Shown: positions 7,664 to 16,143 of the stretch, in pieces | Numbering within the stretch: position 1 is the stretch's first letter | How the letters are laid out: every line of letters begins with the position of its first letter | From: Lachnospiraceae bacterium | GTDB lineage: Bacteria; Bacillota; Clostridia; Lachnospirales; Lachnospiraceae | Reading direction: 5' to 3' | Assembly (NCBI GenBank): GCA_017473115.1 | Contig: JAFUNC010000012.1 | Coordinates: 1 to 64,000, forward strand | DNA: 64,000 nt | Made by a program: the position numbers and the translations under genes | The notes under the pieces: generated by a model | Told to the model about the DNA's origin: nothing | Seen by the model: the letters and a program-made list of their open reading frames with translations, nothing else | Database searches by the model: none

Positions 7664-9232
7664 TCACAAATAATCCAACGGATTTACCTGGCTTCCGTTA
7701 ATCAGGATTTCAAAATGAACATGAGGTCCGGAACTTACACCGGTATTACCGCTCAATGCAATTCTGTCTCCCTGGGATACCGTCTGTCCCACAGACACCT
7801 GTACCTTACTCAAATGAGCATATCTGGTCTGTCTTCCGTCCGGATGATTGATGTATACCACATAACCATATCCGCTACCCCAGCCGGCTTTCACAACGGT
7901 ACCACCCGAAGATGCATAAACAGGTGTACCCACCGGCGTAGCCCAGTCAACACCTTTATGGTAAGTAGACGCACCTGCCGTAGGTGCACTTCTGCGACCA
8001 AATCTCGACGACAAACGACCACCTGAAATAGGTTTTACGTAAGTCGGCGGAACAATCGTTCCTCGTTCTACAATTTTAGGAACCGCCTCCATGATCACTT
8101 CTTCTTTGACAATGGTACGACTCATTTCTTCATCATTTTCATACGTAACATCTGCAACCACTTCGCGGAATCCTGCGGAAGGTTCCTGTAAAGTTACCAT
8201 CTGCGTTGTATACCATTCATCATTCGGTATATAAATAATCTCCGCCTCATAAATTTCCTCGTAATGCTCGCGATTGGTCCAAACCACCGACAATTCCGGT
8301 TCCGGTACCGTAATAATCAATTCATCTCCGATATTTAAAGTGGAATTGACATTATCCAAAATATTACCGTTCATTTCCACAATCGTTTCCATGGGAATTC
8401 CCACTGTCATGGAAATCTCTGAAAGCGTATCACCGGCTTGAACTTCATAAATCTGCTGAACTTCCTGTTCTTCGGTCAAAAGATTTGTGGCTTCTTCCAA
8501 AGTACTTAATTCTTCTTCCAGAATATAAGCTTCTACCACTTCCACTTCTTCTGAAAAGCCGATTTCCTTCAACCCCAAATCAAACTCTTCAAACTCCATA
8601 TAGTCATTTAACAGTTCCTCGTCTACCGTCTGCGGCATATATCCTTCCACGCCTGCAGATATATCCCATGCATCATATTCACTGTTGCTACGGGATACAC
8701 TGGCTGTTAACACATTTAACTCACGGTCAGGATGCAAATTCATATTCAATTCATATCGACCTTCCGTATCATATCTGGCAATGGTCGAAGATAATAATGC
8801 GCCCACTTCTTCTGCTGTTCGTAAATTAACGGTCTGACTGTTTACTTTTACAGTATATGCACGTATTAAAGTTTCTTTCTCATGTTCGGACATTACTTTT
8901 TTGATATTGGCAGTAACAGTCTCGGCATCATCGCACTTGCTCCAAATGACTTCTTTTCCCTCATAGCGAATCACCGGTTCTTCCACAATATACAATCCAT
9001 CCGCTTCCTCTGCCAATTCTCTTCTCGCCTCGCGGATACAATCCTCTACCATTTCTTTATCTGCCACAAAGCCCACTTCATGCTCGTACAAATAAACCGT
9101 AAAACGATTCTCGCCGGTAGATTCATAAAACTCGATACGCGGTAAAAAGAATGCGGCAATGCCCCAAGCACCAAGCAGCACCTTAAGCGCATGCATTTTT
9201 AACCTTTTATGATAATGCGTAATGTATTTCAT
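7664..9232 (-). CDS. LysM, G5-like and M23 peptidase cell-wall hydrolase
   Basis: 522 residues: a short cytoplasmic start, one membrane helix (about 16-32), a long outside alpha/beta region, a LysM domain (about 262-310, with QAGDTLSEIS), a G5-like beta region (about 311-395) and a C-terminal M23 endopeptidase domain (about 400-522). The peptidase keeps its zinc motifs, HKGVD near 442 and HVHFE near 505, so it should cut peptide cross-links in peptidoglycan. Domain order matches Firmicute cell-separation or sporulation hydrolases. Downstream at 7621-7641 is a small hairpin without a T run. The gene appears monocistronic. Confidence 0.9.
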   Translation of the reverse strand: MKYITHYHKRLKMHALKVLLGAWGIAAFFLPRIEFYESTGENRFTVYLYEHEVGFVADKEMVEDCIREARRELAEEADGLYIVEEPVIRYEGKEVIWSKCDDAETVTANIKKVMSEHEKETLIRAYTVKVNSQTVNLRTAEEVGALLSSTIARYDTEGRYELNMNLHPDRELNVLTASVSRSNSEYDAWDISAGVEGYMPQTVDEELLNDYMEFEEFDLGLKEIGFSEEVEVVEAYILEEELSTLEEATNLLTEEQEVQQIYEVQAGDTLSEISMTVGIPMETIVEMNGNILDNVNSTLNIGDELIITVPEPELSVVWTNREHYEEIYEAEIIYIPNDEWYTTQMVTLQEPSAGFREVVADVTYENDEEMSRTIVKEEVIMEAVPKIVERGTIVPPTYVKPISGGRLSSRFGRRSAPTAGASTYHKGVDWATPVGTPVYASSGGTVVKAGWGSGYGYVVYINHPDGRQTRYAHLSKVQVSVGQTVSQGDRIALSGNTGVSSGPHVHFEILINGSQVNPLDYL

Positions 9233-9414
9233 AAACTATTCTCCATAGTTACAGTTTGCATATAACAGTTTATTTTAGCATTCTATAACACAGCAAGTCA
9301 AGTTAAGGTTTTTCGCAAAGCGCACTTGACGTCCGTCACAAAATGGAGTATGTTAGATTTTGGTTTGTATTATATAAAATATTATTATAAATATATTATT
9401 TATGGAGGCGCATT

Positions 9415-10590
9415 ATGAATTACGCAGAAGAATCTTTAAAGAAACATGGTGAATGGAAAGGTAAAATCGAGGTTGTAAGCCGCGTACCCGTTTCCACCAA
9501 AGACGATTTATCATTGGCATACACTCCCGGTGTTGCAGAACCCTGTCTTGAAATCCAGAAGGATGTCGAAAAAAGTTATGAATACACCAGACGTTGGAAC
9601 ACCTGTCTTGTTGTAACAGATGGTACAGCAGTACTTGGTTTAGGCGATATCGGTCCCGAAGCAGGTATGCCTGTTATGGAAGGTAAATGTGTGCTTTTCA
9701 AATCATTCGGTGATGTTGATGCTTTCCCTCTTTGCATCAAATCCAAAGATGTAGATGAAATTGTTAACACCGTATACTTAATTTCCGGTTCTTGCGGCGG
9801 CGTAAACTTAGAAGACATCGCAGCTCCCCGTTGTTTCGAAATCGAAAAGAAATTAAAAGAAAAATGCGATATTCCTATTTTCCACGATGATCAGCATGGT
9901 ACCGCAATTATCACACTTGCAGGTCTCATCAATGCATTAAAAGTAGTTGGCAAAACCAAGGAAGAAATCAAAGTAGTTGTAAACGGTGCAGGCGCTGCCG
10001 CAACCGCAATCACCAAATTAATTCTTTCTTATGGTGTTAAAAATGTTATTATGTGCGACCGTACAGGTGCTGTTTATGAAGGTCGTAAAGAAGGTATGAA
10101 TCCTTTCAAAGAAGAAATGGCTAAATTAACCAACTTTGAAAAGAAAGCAGGTTCTCTTGAAGATGTTATCGTTGGTGCTGACGTATTTATCGGTGTATCC
10201 GCTCCCGGTGCATTAACCACTGAAATGGTTAAGACCATGAACAAGGATGCTATCGTATTTGCATGTGCAAATCCTACACCGGAAATTTTCCCTGACGAAG
10301 CAAAAGCAGGCGGTGCACGCGTAGTTTCTACAGGACGTAGTGATTTCCCCAACCAGATTAATAACGTACTTGCATTCCCCGCATTGTTCCGTGGTGCATT
10401 CGACGTTCGTGCAAAAGACATCAACGAAGAAATGAAGATTGCTGCTTCTCTTGCACTTGCAAACTTAATTTCAGACGAAGAATTAAACGAAGATTACATC
10501 ATTCCTGCAGCCTTTGATCCTCGTGTAAAAGACGCTGTATCCAAGGCAGTTGCTCAGGCAGCAAGAGATTCCGGTGTTGCAAGAATATAA
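9415..10590 (+). CDS. NAD(P)-dependent malic enzyme
   Basis: Oxidative decarboxylation of malate to pyruvate, or the reverse. 391 residues, the short bacterial form without a phosphotransacetylase tail. It shows the malic motifs YTPGVAEPC, TDGTAVLGLGDIGP, KSFGDVDAFP and the metal-binding FHDDQHGTA, then a Rossmann VVNGAGAAA. GGAGG lies seven bases before the ATG. A strong terminator follows, so it is a single-gene unit. It lies close to the mdh-fumarase-fumarate reductase block but on the other strand, and may supply malate to it or draw from it. Cofactor preference cannot be read reliably. Confidence 0.93.
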   Translation: MNYAEESLKKHGEWKGKIEVVSRVPVSTKDDLSLAYTPGVAEPCLEIQKDVEKSYEYTRRWNTCLVVTDGTAVLGLGDIGPEAGMPVMEGKCVLFKSFGDVDAFPLCIKSKDVDEIVNTVYLISGSCGGVNLEDIAAPRCFEIEKKLKEKCDIPIFHDDQHGTAIITLAGLINALKVVGKTKEEIKVVVNGAGAAATAITKLILSYGVKNVIMCDRTGAVYEGRKEGMNPFKEEMAKLTNFEKKAGSLEDVIVGADVFIGVSAPGALTTEMVKTMNKDAIVFACANPTPEIFPDEAKAGGARVVSTGRSDFPNQINNVLAFPALFRGAFDVRAKDINEEMKIAASLALANLISDEELNEDYIIPAAFDPRVKDAVSKAVAQAARDSGVARI

Positions 10591-10641
10591 TCATCTAATT
10601 ACATAATGTATGTCTTACTATATTTTTGAATAGTAAACGAA

Positions 10642-10679
10642 AAAAGCGCGAGGCTGAATAATCAGACTCGCGCTTTTAT
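10642..10679 (+). terminator. Terminator of the malic enzyme gene
   Basis: An 11-bp AAAAGCGCGAG/CTCGCGCTTTT stem, with a second inner CTGA/TCAG pair, ends in a T-rich tail about 50 bases after the stop codon. Confidence 0.85.
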
Positions 10680-10692
10680 TTTTACACTAACT

Positions 10693-10718
10693 AAAACGGA
10701 CCGGTTTTCACCGGTCCG
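10693..10718 (-). terminator. Terminator of the coiled-coil protein gene
   Basis: CGGACCGG/CCGGTCCG stem with a 6-base loop; four T follow on the minus strand. It is placed 10 bases past the stop at 10729. Confidence 0.7.
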
Positions 10719-10728
10719 CAATCATATT

Positions 10729-11904
10729 TTAAACAATTCCCAAAATAGAGAGAACTGTAAGCACCACATTGACTAAGCCTAATGCAATTGCAATAATCAC
10801 CATCGTCTTGGTAGATTTCATTTTGGTATACAATTCCTGATTATGCTTGGTCAAACCTTCTGTCTGATTCTTAAGTTCATCCACTACAACAGCTTGTACA
10901 TTACGATACACTTTTACGTTCTCTTTGTGTACAAAGTCATCTGACTGTCTGAACATTTCTTCAAGAGCCTTCTTATTCTCCGCTTCTCTTGCAACTCTTT
11001 CTTCTTCCTTACGAAGTTCTTCCTCTGCTTTACGCTGTTCTTCTTCCGCCTTACGAAGTTCTTCCTCTTCAGAAGGTTTCTGAATGGTATCTACAGTAGA
11101 ACGGATATATTCCAAATGGTCGGCAATTTCACGATTTTCACGTCTGATTGTCAATAATGCGTTATCAACGGAAGTTTTAACGGATGACTTTAAGTCTTCA
11201 TTGGAATTCTTCAAATCCTCTGTGGTGGCTTTGATTTCTTCCGTAGAAATCTTCATGTCCTCTGTAGAAATCATTACCCCATGCACTGTAGAACGCATCT
11301 GCTCCATAGATTCTTTTACTTCATCTGCAGAATTTCTTACTTCAGCCACTGCAGTCTGCATACCCTCAACAGAGTTACGCACTTCCAATGCAGAACTGGT
11401 AACATCATCTGCGGAAGAACGAACCATATCGGTTGCATAACGGATTTCATCCGCTGTAGTCTTCACATCTTCTGCAATTTGTCTAACCGCTGCCACGGAA
11501 CCGGTAACTTCCTGTGTGGTCTGCTTCATCTGATCCACAGGCGCCATCAATGCACCGCTGACAGATTCATTTAACGCAGTTCCTACCGTAGAATCAAGAT
11601 TACTTAATGCCTCGTCTACCGCCTTCATAATTTCATCCGACAGACTTGCTGCAAGTTCTCCGGTATCTCCGCCGGACTTCTGCACTCCCTGCACTTTACT
11701 GATACTCTCATCTACCAATGCATATATACGATCCGTAAGTTCTGAATTCTTATAATTCAACTTACGCATATCCTGTAAAATGCCTTCATAAGCAGCCACC
11801 TGTTCCTGCAATCTCTGCATTTCAGATGCTTCCGCCTGTGCATTTGCACGAATCATCTCCTGTGCATTATATTTCTGCGCCAGTTTATCCATAAAATTAT
11901 CCAT
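10729..11904 (-). CDS. Tail-anchored heptad-repeat coiled-coil protein
   Basis: 391 residues from the ATG at 11904, which follows GGAGGG by six bases; an upstream ATG would place that site inside the gene. About residues 15-290 are predicted continuous coiled coil. Between about 140 and 250 there is a clear repeat every seven residues with patterns such as VRNSADEVKES, ISTEDMKIS and ATTEDLKNS. A Glu/Lys/Arg-rich stretch (about 285-325) follows, and a single hydrophobic segment (about 366-390) ends the protein. This makes it a tail-anchored membrane protein with a cytoplasmic rod. It lacks a chemoreceptor signalling hairpin or ligand domain. Function unknown. Confidence 0.6.
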   Translation of the reverse strand: MDNFMDKLAQKYNAQEMIRANAQAEASEMQRLQEQVAAYEGILQDMRKLNYKNSELTDRIYALVDESISKVQGVQKSGGDTGELAASLSDEIMKAVDEALSNLDSTVGTALNESVSGALMAPVDQMKQTTQEVTGSVAAVRQIAEDVKTTADEIRYATDMVRSSADDVTSSALEVRNSVEGMQTAVAEVRNSADEVKESMEQMRSTVHGVMISTEDMKISTEEIKATTEDLKNSNEDLKSSVKTSVDNALLTIRRENREIADHLEYIRSTVDTIQKPSEEEELRKAEEEQRKAEEELRKEEERVAREAENKKALEEMFRQSDDFVHKENVKVYRNVQAVVVDELKNQTEGLTKHNQELYTKMKSTKTMVIIAIALGLVNVVLTVLSILGIV

Positions 11905-12370
11905 CGTTTTCCCTCCAACTTGCCCCATTTCTCTTACGAAACGAAAAAATACATAGATTATATCTATTTTATCATTTTTTATTTTTTTTTACAATACGAA
12001 AGTGCGGAAAGTTCAGTTGACCTAATGTTTTTATGCTATCGTTTTCTCATTTATTTATTTTGGGCTTCTTCCGATTAGTGCATTGTTTTTCAATTTATGT
12101 AAACGAAATATTTAAACTACTTTTACTTTATGTTCATTTTTTATTCATATTTCTTGGTTATACTAAAAACAGTTAAAGAAAACAATTCATTCATGTGACA
12201 TTAACATTGCTAACAATTTTTTTCATAATGCCTCGGTGTTGGAATCAACATCGGGGCACTCCTCATTTTAGAGACATTTTTATTTGGACAATCCATACAA
12301 TTCTGTTATAATTGCCTATGGATGTGATCATATTAAGCAAACGCTGCATTTTTTGAAAGGATATTCCCTT
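11905..12370. other. Noncoding gap with promoter and isolated hairpin
   Basis: AT-rich DNA between two divergent genes with no plausible coding sequence. It contains a 12-bp stem with GAAT loop at 12230-12257 (GCCTCGGTGTTG with CAACATCGGGGC), without an adjacent T run on either strand, and then the promoter at 12284-12312. The hairpin could be a small RNA end or a protein site; nothing settles this. Confidence 0.4.
12284..12312 (+). promoter_or_regulatory. Sigma-A promoter of the small conserved gene
   Basis: TTGGAC (12284-12289) and TATAAT (12307-12312) are 17 bases apart. The start of transcription near 12319 excludes an earlier in-frame ATG at 12284 and supports translation from 12371. 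Confidence 0.75.
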
Positions 12371-12643
12371 ATGTTTCGTTTATGGGTAAAAATTATAAAA
12401 GAAAATCATTTGCTGAAAGAAACCGTAGTAGACGACGGTTCGGACAAAACCCGAACCCATAAAATTTTTGACGGTTTGGAAGAAGCGTGTATACAATTTG
12501 ATGTATGTAAACCAATCTGGCTCGACTCCACCATTGCGGACTTTAAACGATTAAGCAAAGCACGTTTTACCGCAGATAATTTTATCGAGCCCATTGATTT
12601 TGATTATATGGAAATTCAGGTTCTGGAGGAAGATTTTCTATAA
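12371..12643 (+). CDS. Small conserved hypothetical protein
   Basis: 90 residues, beginning MFRLWVKI. It mixes alpha and beta elements and has no membrane segment, signal peptide or known motif. The start follows AAAGGA by nine bases and fits the promoter upstream. I have the impression of a short protein family common in Clostridia, but cannot name it. Its stop codon overlaps that of spoVT, which runs the other way, so the two transcripts must overlap at their 3' ends. Confidence 0.6.
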   Translation: MFRLWVKIIKENHLLKETVVDDGSDKTRTHKIFDGLEEACIQFDVCKPIWLDSTIADFKRLSKARFTADNFIEPIDFDYMEIQVLEEDFL

Positions 12644-13180
12644 CTCCATTTGTTTTCCGAGAAAAGAGGCTGCAGCAAGTACCAGTTTGCGCTCTACTTC
12701 TCCTAAACCTTCTTTTTCATCTGCAGATAACAGAAATACTGCACCCACAACGTCTCCTTCGCTGATAATCGGTGACATCACCTGCCAATTACATTCCTTT
12801 TCGTCCTCTGCAAGCACAACAAACGACTTATCATTCTTGCCGGCCATAATGCCTTCACGTTTTTCCATTTTACGTTCTACTTCTTTACTGATATGCTTAT
12901 TTAATAATGTCTTCATACCTCCGGAAACTGCAATGTAGCGGTCTCTATCCGCGATTACGGCCACTTTACCGGACACCTGAGAAAGGCTGTCTGCATACTG
13001 CTTGGCAAATCCGTTCATCTCCCCGATGGAAGAATATTTTTTTAAGATAATTTCACCCTCCCTGTCGGTAAAAATTTCCAGCGGGTCACTTTCCCTGATT
13101 CTTAACGTACGACGAATTTCTTTTGGAATTACAATTCGTCCCAAATCATCTATTCTTCTCACAATCCCTGTTGCTTTCAT
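12638..13180 (-). CDS. spoVT: AbrB/SpoVT-type transcription regulator
   Basis: 180 residues from the second of two adjacent ATGs, chosen because GGAG lies five bases upstream. Residues 1-50 are a swapped-hairpin AbrB DNA-binding domain (TGIVRRIDDLGRIVIPKEIR), and 55-180 form a GAF-like domain, the SpoVT layout. In Bacillus, SpoVT tunes late forespore gene expression; the ligand of its GAF domain is unknown. The gene supports a spore-forming ancestry but does not prove this strain sporulates. It ends by overlapping the converging gene by six bases, leaving no room for a terminator between them. Confidence 0.88.
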   Translation of the reverse strand: MKATGIVRRIDDLGRIVIPKEIRRTLRIRESDPLEIFTDREGEIILKKYSSIGEMNGFAKQYADSLSQVSGKVAVIADRDRYIAVSGGMKTLLNKHISKEVERKMEKREGIMAGKNDKSFVVLAEDEKECNWQVMSPIISEGDVVGAVFLLSADEKEGLGEVERKLVLAAASFLGKQMEL

Positions 13181-13302
13181 CATTTCTCCTTTCATGGGGA
13201 AATTATTTCTTGCGCAAATAAAAATTCCACCATTTACATTTTCTAGTTCGTTTCTAGTATCTGTAAACAGTGGAATTTTATTCTAAAATCCAATTTTAAA
13301 TT

Positions 13303-13863
13303 TTATTTATTTCTCTGTGCAAGATATGCTGCTCTACCATCTTCGTAAAGGTTCTTTCCTTCGCTGTCAATAATAACAACCAAAGGCATATCTTCTACAT
13401 AAAGTTTTCTTAACGCTTCTGCGCCAAGATCTTCGTATGCAATCAGTTCGCACTTCTTAATACATTTCGCAAGTAATGCACCCGCGCCACCGATAGCACC
13501 AAAGTATACGCCATTGTATTTCTTCATTGCTTCAATTACTTCAGGAAGACGTGCGCCCTTACCAATCATACCTCTTGCACCAACTGACATCATAGTAGGC
13601 GCATAAGCGTCCATACGGCCGCTGGTAGTAGGACCTGCAGAACCGATTACCTGACCGGGCTTTGCAGGAGTAGGTCCTACGTAGTAGATGGTTGCATCTG
13701 TAGGATCCATGGGAAGGGGTTCGCCCTTAGCAAGTGCTTCACACATTCTCTTGTGACCTGCATCACGTGATGTGTAAATGGTACCTGTTAAATAAACAGT
13801 ATCACCTGCATGTAATGTTTTAGCCAATTCTTCTGTTAAAGGTAATGTAATATGCTTCTCCAT
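13303..13863 (-). CDS. Class I fumarate hydratase, beta subunit
   Basis: 186 residues matching the C-terminal half of iron-sulfur fumarases, with the conserved GSAGPTTSGRMD and AIGGAGALLAKCI stretches. With the alpha subunit it hydrates fumarate or dehydrates malate. It is the last gene of the block and overlaps the alpha gene by one base (TAATG), with a perfect GGAGGTGA ribosome site inside the preceding gene, so the two are translated together. The same family includes tartrate dehydratases, but the neighbouring fumarate reductase and malate dehydrogenase favour fumarase. Confidence 0.88.
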   Translation of the reverse strand: MEKHITLPLTEELAKTLHAGDTVYLTGTIYTSRDAGHKRMCEALAKGEPLPMDPTDATIYYVGPTPAKPGQVIGSAGPTTSGRMDAYAPTMMSVGARGMIGKGARLPEVIEAMKKYNGVYFGAIGGAGALLAKCIKKCELIAYEDLGAEALRKLYVEDMPLVVIIDSEGKNLYEDGRAAYLAQRNK

Positions 13864-14705
13864 TAGATCACCTCCGATTTATGACGGGTTACATGGCAGT
13901 TAATGTTGATTGCACAAGGCATACCTGCAATGTGTGTGGGTAATGTTTCAATGTTAAGACCGATAGCGGTTGTTCTTCCGCCAAAGCCCTGAGGTCCGAT
14001 ACCAAGTTCATTGATCTTTTCAAGCATTTCTTTTTCAAGGTCTGCATAGTAAGGATCGGGATTTTCTGAATCAATAGGACGCATCAACGCTTTCTTTGCA
14101 AGCAATGCAGCCTTATCAAATGTACCACCGATACCAACGCCTACAACCATGGGAGGGCAAGGGTTGGGTCCTGCTGTTTCAACAGTTTCAATGATAAAAT
14201 CCTTAATTCCTTCAATACCGTGAGAAGGCTTAAACATTCTGATTGCACTCATGTTTTCACTACCGAAGCCCTTAGGACCTACAGTAATTTTAACATTCTC
14301 GCCGGGAACGATTTCGGTATAGATCATAGCAGGTGTATTGTCACCTGTGTTACCGCGTCTTACCGGATCTTTTACAACGGATTTTCTTAAATATCCCTTG
14401 TCATAACCGCGACGTACACCTTCGTTGATTGCGTCTGTCAAGTCGCCTCCTACAAAATGTACATCCTGGCCAATCTCTAAGAATACGCAAGCCATACCTG
14501 TATCCTGGCAAATGGGCACATTCTCATTGTCAGCGATTTCAAAGTTTTCAATGATGTTGTCTAAAACGCCTTTGGCGATTTCACCATCTTCACAAGCACG
14601 GCAATTCTTGATTGCACATTTTACATCTTCAGGAAGATGTGTGTTTGCGTCGATACAAAGTTTTTCAACAACGTCAGTTACATTACTTACGTTAATTTCG
14701 CGCAT
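13863..14705 (-). CDS. Class I fumarate hydratase, alpha subunit
   Basis: 280 residues, the N-terminal half of oxygen-sensitive [4Fe-4S] fumarases. Conserved elements include PICQDTGMACVFL, RGNTGDNTPA, GPKGFGSENMS and NPCPPMVVGVGIGG; the cysteines in these motifs would hold the catalytic cluster. In this pathway it would run from malate to fumarate. A GGAG-type site precedes the ATG. An inverted repeat (GCATTGCA/TGCAATGC, about 14739-14766) lies between it and the transporter gene upstream and may act as a partial terminator or RNA stabiliser. Confidence 0.9.
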   Translation of the reverse strand: MREINVSNVTDVVEKLCIDANTHLPEDVKCAIKNCRACEDGEIAKGVLDNIIENFEIADNENVPICQDTGMACVFLEIGQDVHFVGGDLTDAINEGVRRGYDKGYLRKSVVKDPVRRGNTGDNTPAMIYTEIVPGENVKITVGPKGFGSENMSAIRMFKPSHGIEGIKDFIIETVETAGPNPCPPMVVGVGIGGTFDKAALLAKKALMRPIDSENPDPYYADLEKEMLEKINELGIGPQGFGGRTTAIGLNIETLPTHIAGMPCAININCHVTRHKSEVI

Positions 14706-14773
14706 AGTTTTTCTCCTTTTTAAAATTAATTAATCGGGGCATTGCACATTCAAAAAATTGCAATGCTCGATAG

Positions 14774-16030
14774 TTAGAATAAGATAATCAGGAACTGTGA
14801 CACAAGAACTACTGAGATTAATGCAATAGGGTATGTAGCTGCATATGCTGCTGCAACATCTTCTGTTCCTGCTGTGTTAATTAATGTTCCAAGCGCAGGT
14901 GTACTTGTCATACCGCCTGTGATAGAACCAAGGTTGTTGAGAAGACTTAACTTCACAACATATTTTGCAAAAAGGAAACCAAGAATCATCGGTACGATTG
15001 TCATGATAACACCATATACAAAGTACAATACGTGGAATTCTGCAACGAATTCAGCACCACCCGGGATACCTGCACCGATAAGGAATAACATAAGACCTAA
15101 CTCACGGAATACCTTAAGTGTTGTTTCAGGAGGCATAAAACTGATTTTACCGATTCTTCCGAAATGTCCGAATACAAGTGACATCAAAAGACATCCGCCT
15201 GTAGTTGTCAAAGCAAATGTTGTTCCGCTTAATCCCTGTGCACTCAAAGGTACCTTAATCATACCAACAAAAATACCGCATACTGCTGCAAGTGCAAAAG
15301 GAGCAATACCGAAACCGTCCAGTTCAATTAACTTACCATCATATTTCTTTGCTTCGCCATCAGAAGCCTGAACAAGTTTTGCTCTTTCTTCTTCCATATT
15401 AGCCTTCATAAACTTCGGCATAAGCTGTACAAAGAGTACAACACCGATAACACCGAACAAATATGCAATACCATGACCTACGGATACGATACCTTCCAAA
15501 GAAGGATCTACAGTAGCCTTCGCTGCCGAGAACGCAGGTGTTGATGTTAACGAACCTGAAAGAAGACCAACAATCATAGCTGTCATTTCATCGTGAGGTA
15601 CATCCGGCTGAAGCCATCTGCCCAAAAAGATACATCCGATTGCAGAAAGACCGCCACCAATGATAACAACAAGACCTAATGCAACATATGATTTAAAGTT
15701 TTTCTTCATATTTCCGAAAAATTTAGGTCCGGCAATAAAGCCTACAGAAGTTACAAAAAGAATCAAACCAAGGTTTTCAACAATTTTAAGCGCATTTTCT
15801 GCATAATTTACAGCAGTTCCGTCCGCCATTTTTACGGTAAGTTGGTTGCACAAAGGTTCATAGAAAAAGCATCCGAAAAGGAGTGCTACGATGAATACAC
15901 CTGCTGTACCCAAGTTAACGCCTTTAATAGAAATACGACCAAGTGCGTAACCTAAAAAGGTAATAATTAAAAGACTAAACATTAAAAATGTGATTCCGGT
16001 AATGGGAATAACACCGCCAAAAAGTGACAT
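14774..16030 (-). CDS. AspT/YidE-family (AAEx) transporter, possible succinate exporter
   Basis: 418 residues, about 10-12 membrane helices in two related halves. Each half has the family signature, GSLTSTPAF near residue 160 and GGMTSTPAL near 385. The start at 16030 is chosen because AGGAAGGA lies just before it. Relatives are the aspartate:alanine exchanger AspT and the Corynebacterium succinate exporter SucE1. Unlike those of about 540 residues, this protein has no RCK/TrkA_C domains between the halves, only a short charged loop. Its place between fumarase and fumarate reductase genes suggests export of succinate or exchange of C4-dicarboxylates; the substrate is inferred. Confidence 0.72.
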   Translation of the reverse strand: MSLFGGVIPITGITFLMFSLLIITFLGYALGRISIKGVNLGTAGVFIVALLFGCFFYEPLCNQLTVKMADGTAVNYAENALKIVENLGLILFVTSVGFIAGPKFFGNMKKNFKSYVALGLVVIIGGGLSAIGCIFLGRWLQPDVPHDEMTAMIVGLLSGSLTSTPAFSAAKATVDPSLEGIVSVGHGIAYLFGVIGVVLFVQLMPKFMKANMEEERAKLVQASDGEAKKYDGKLIELDGFGIAPFALAAVCGIFVGMIKVPLSAQGLSGTTFALTTTGGCLLMSLVFGHFGRIGKISFMPPETTLKVFRELGLMLFLIGAGIPGGAEFVAEFHVLYFVYGVIMTIVPMILGFLFAKYVVKLSLLNNLGSITGGMTSTPALGTLINTAGTEDVAAAYAATYPIALISVVLVSQFLIILF

Positions 16031-16143
16031 AATTTTTTCCTTCCTCATTTCATATATTTACGCATTGCGGGGCGAAAACGTTTTTCACGCCTTCGCCCGA
16101 CAAAAACATACATTATTTTTTAACCACGGCACACGTCCGATTT

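Noticed and set aside
12284-12370. Earlier in-frame ATG for the small conserved gene
   Set aside because: It coincides with the -35 of a good promoter and so cannot be in the transcript.
14874-15371. A 165-codon plus-strand reading frame
   Set aside because: Antisense of the membrane transporter; composition is the mirror of hydrophobic codons.
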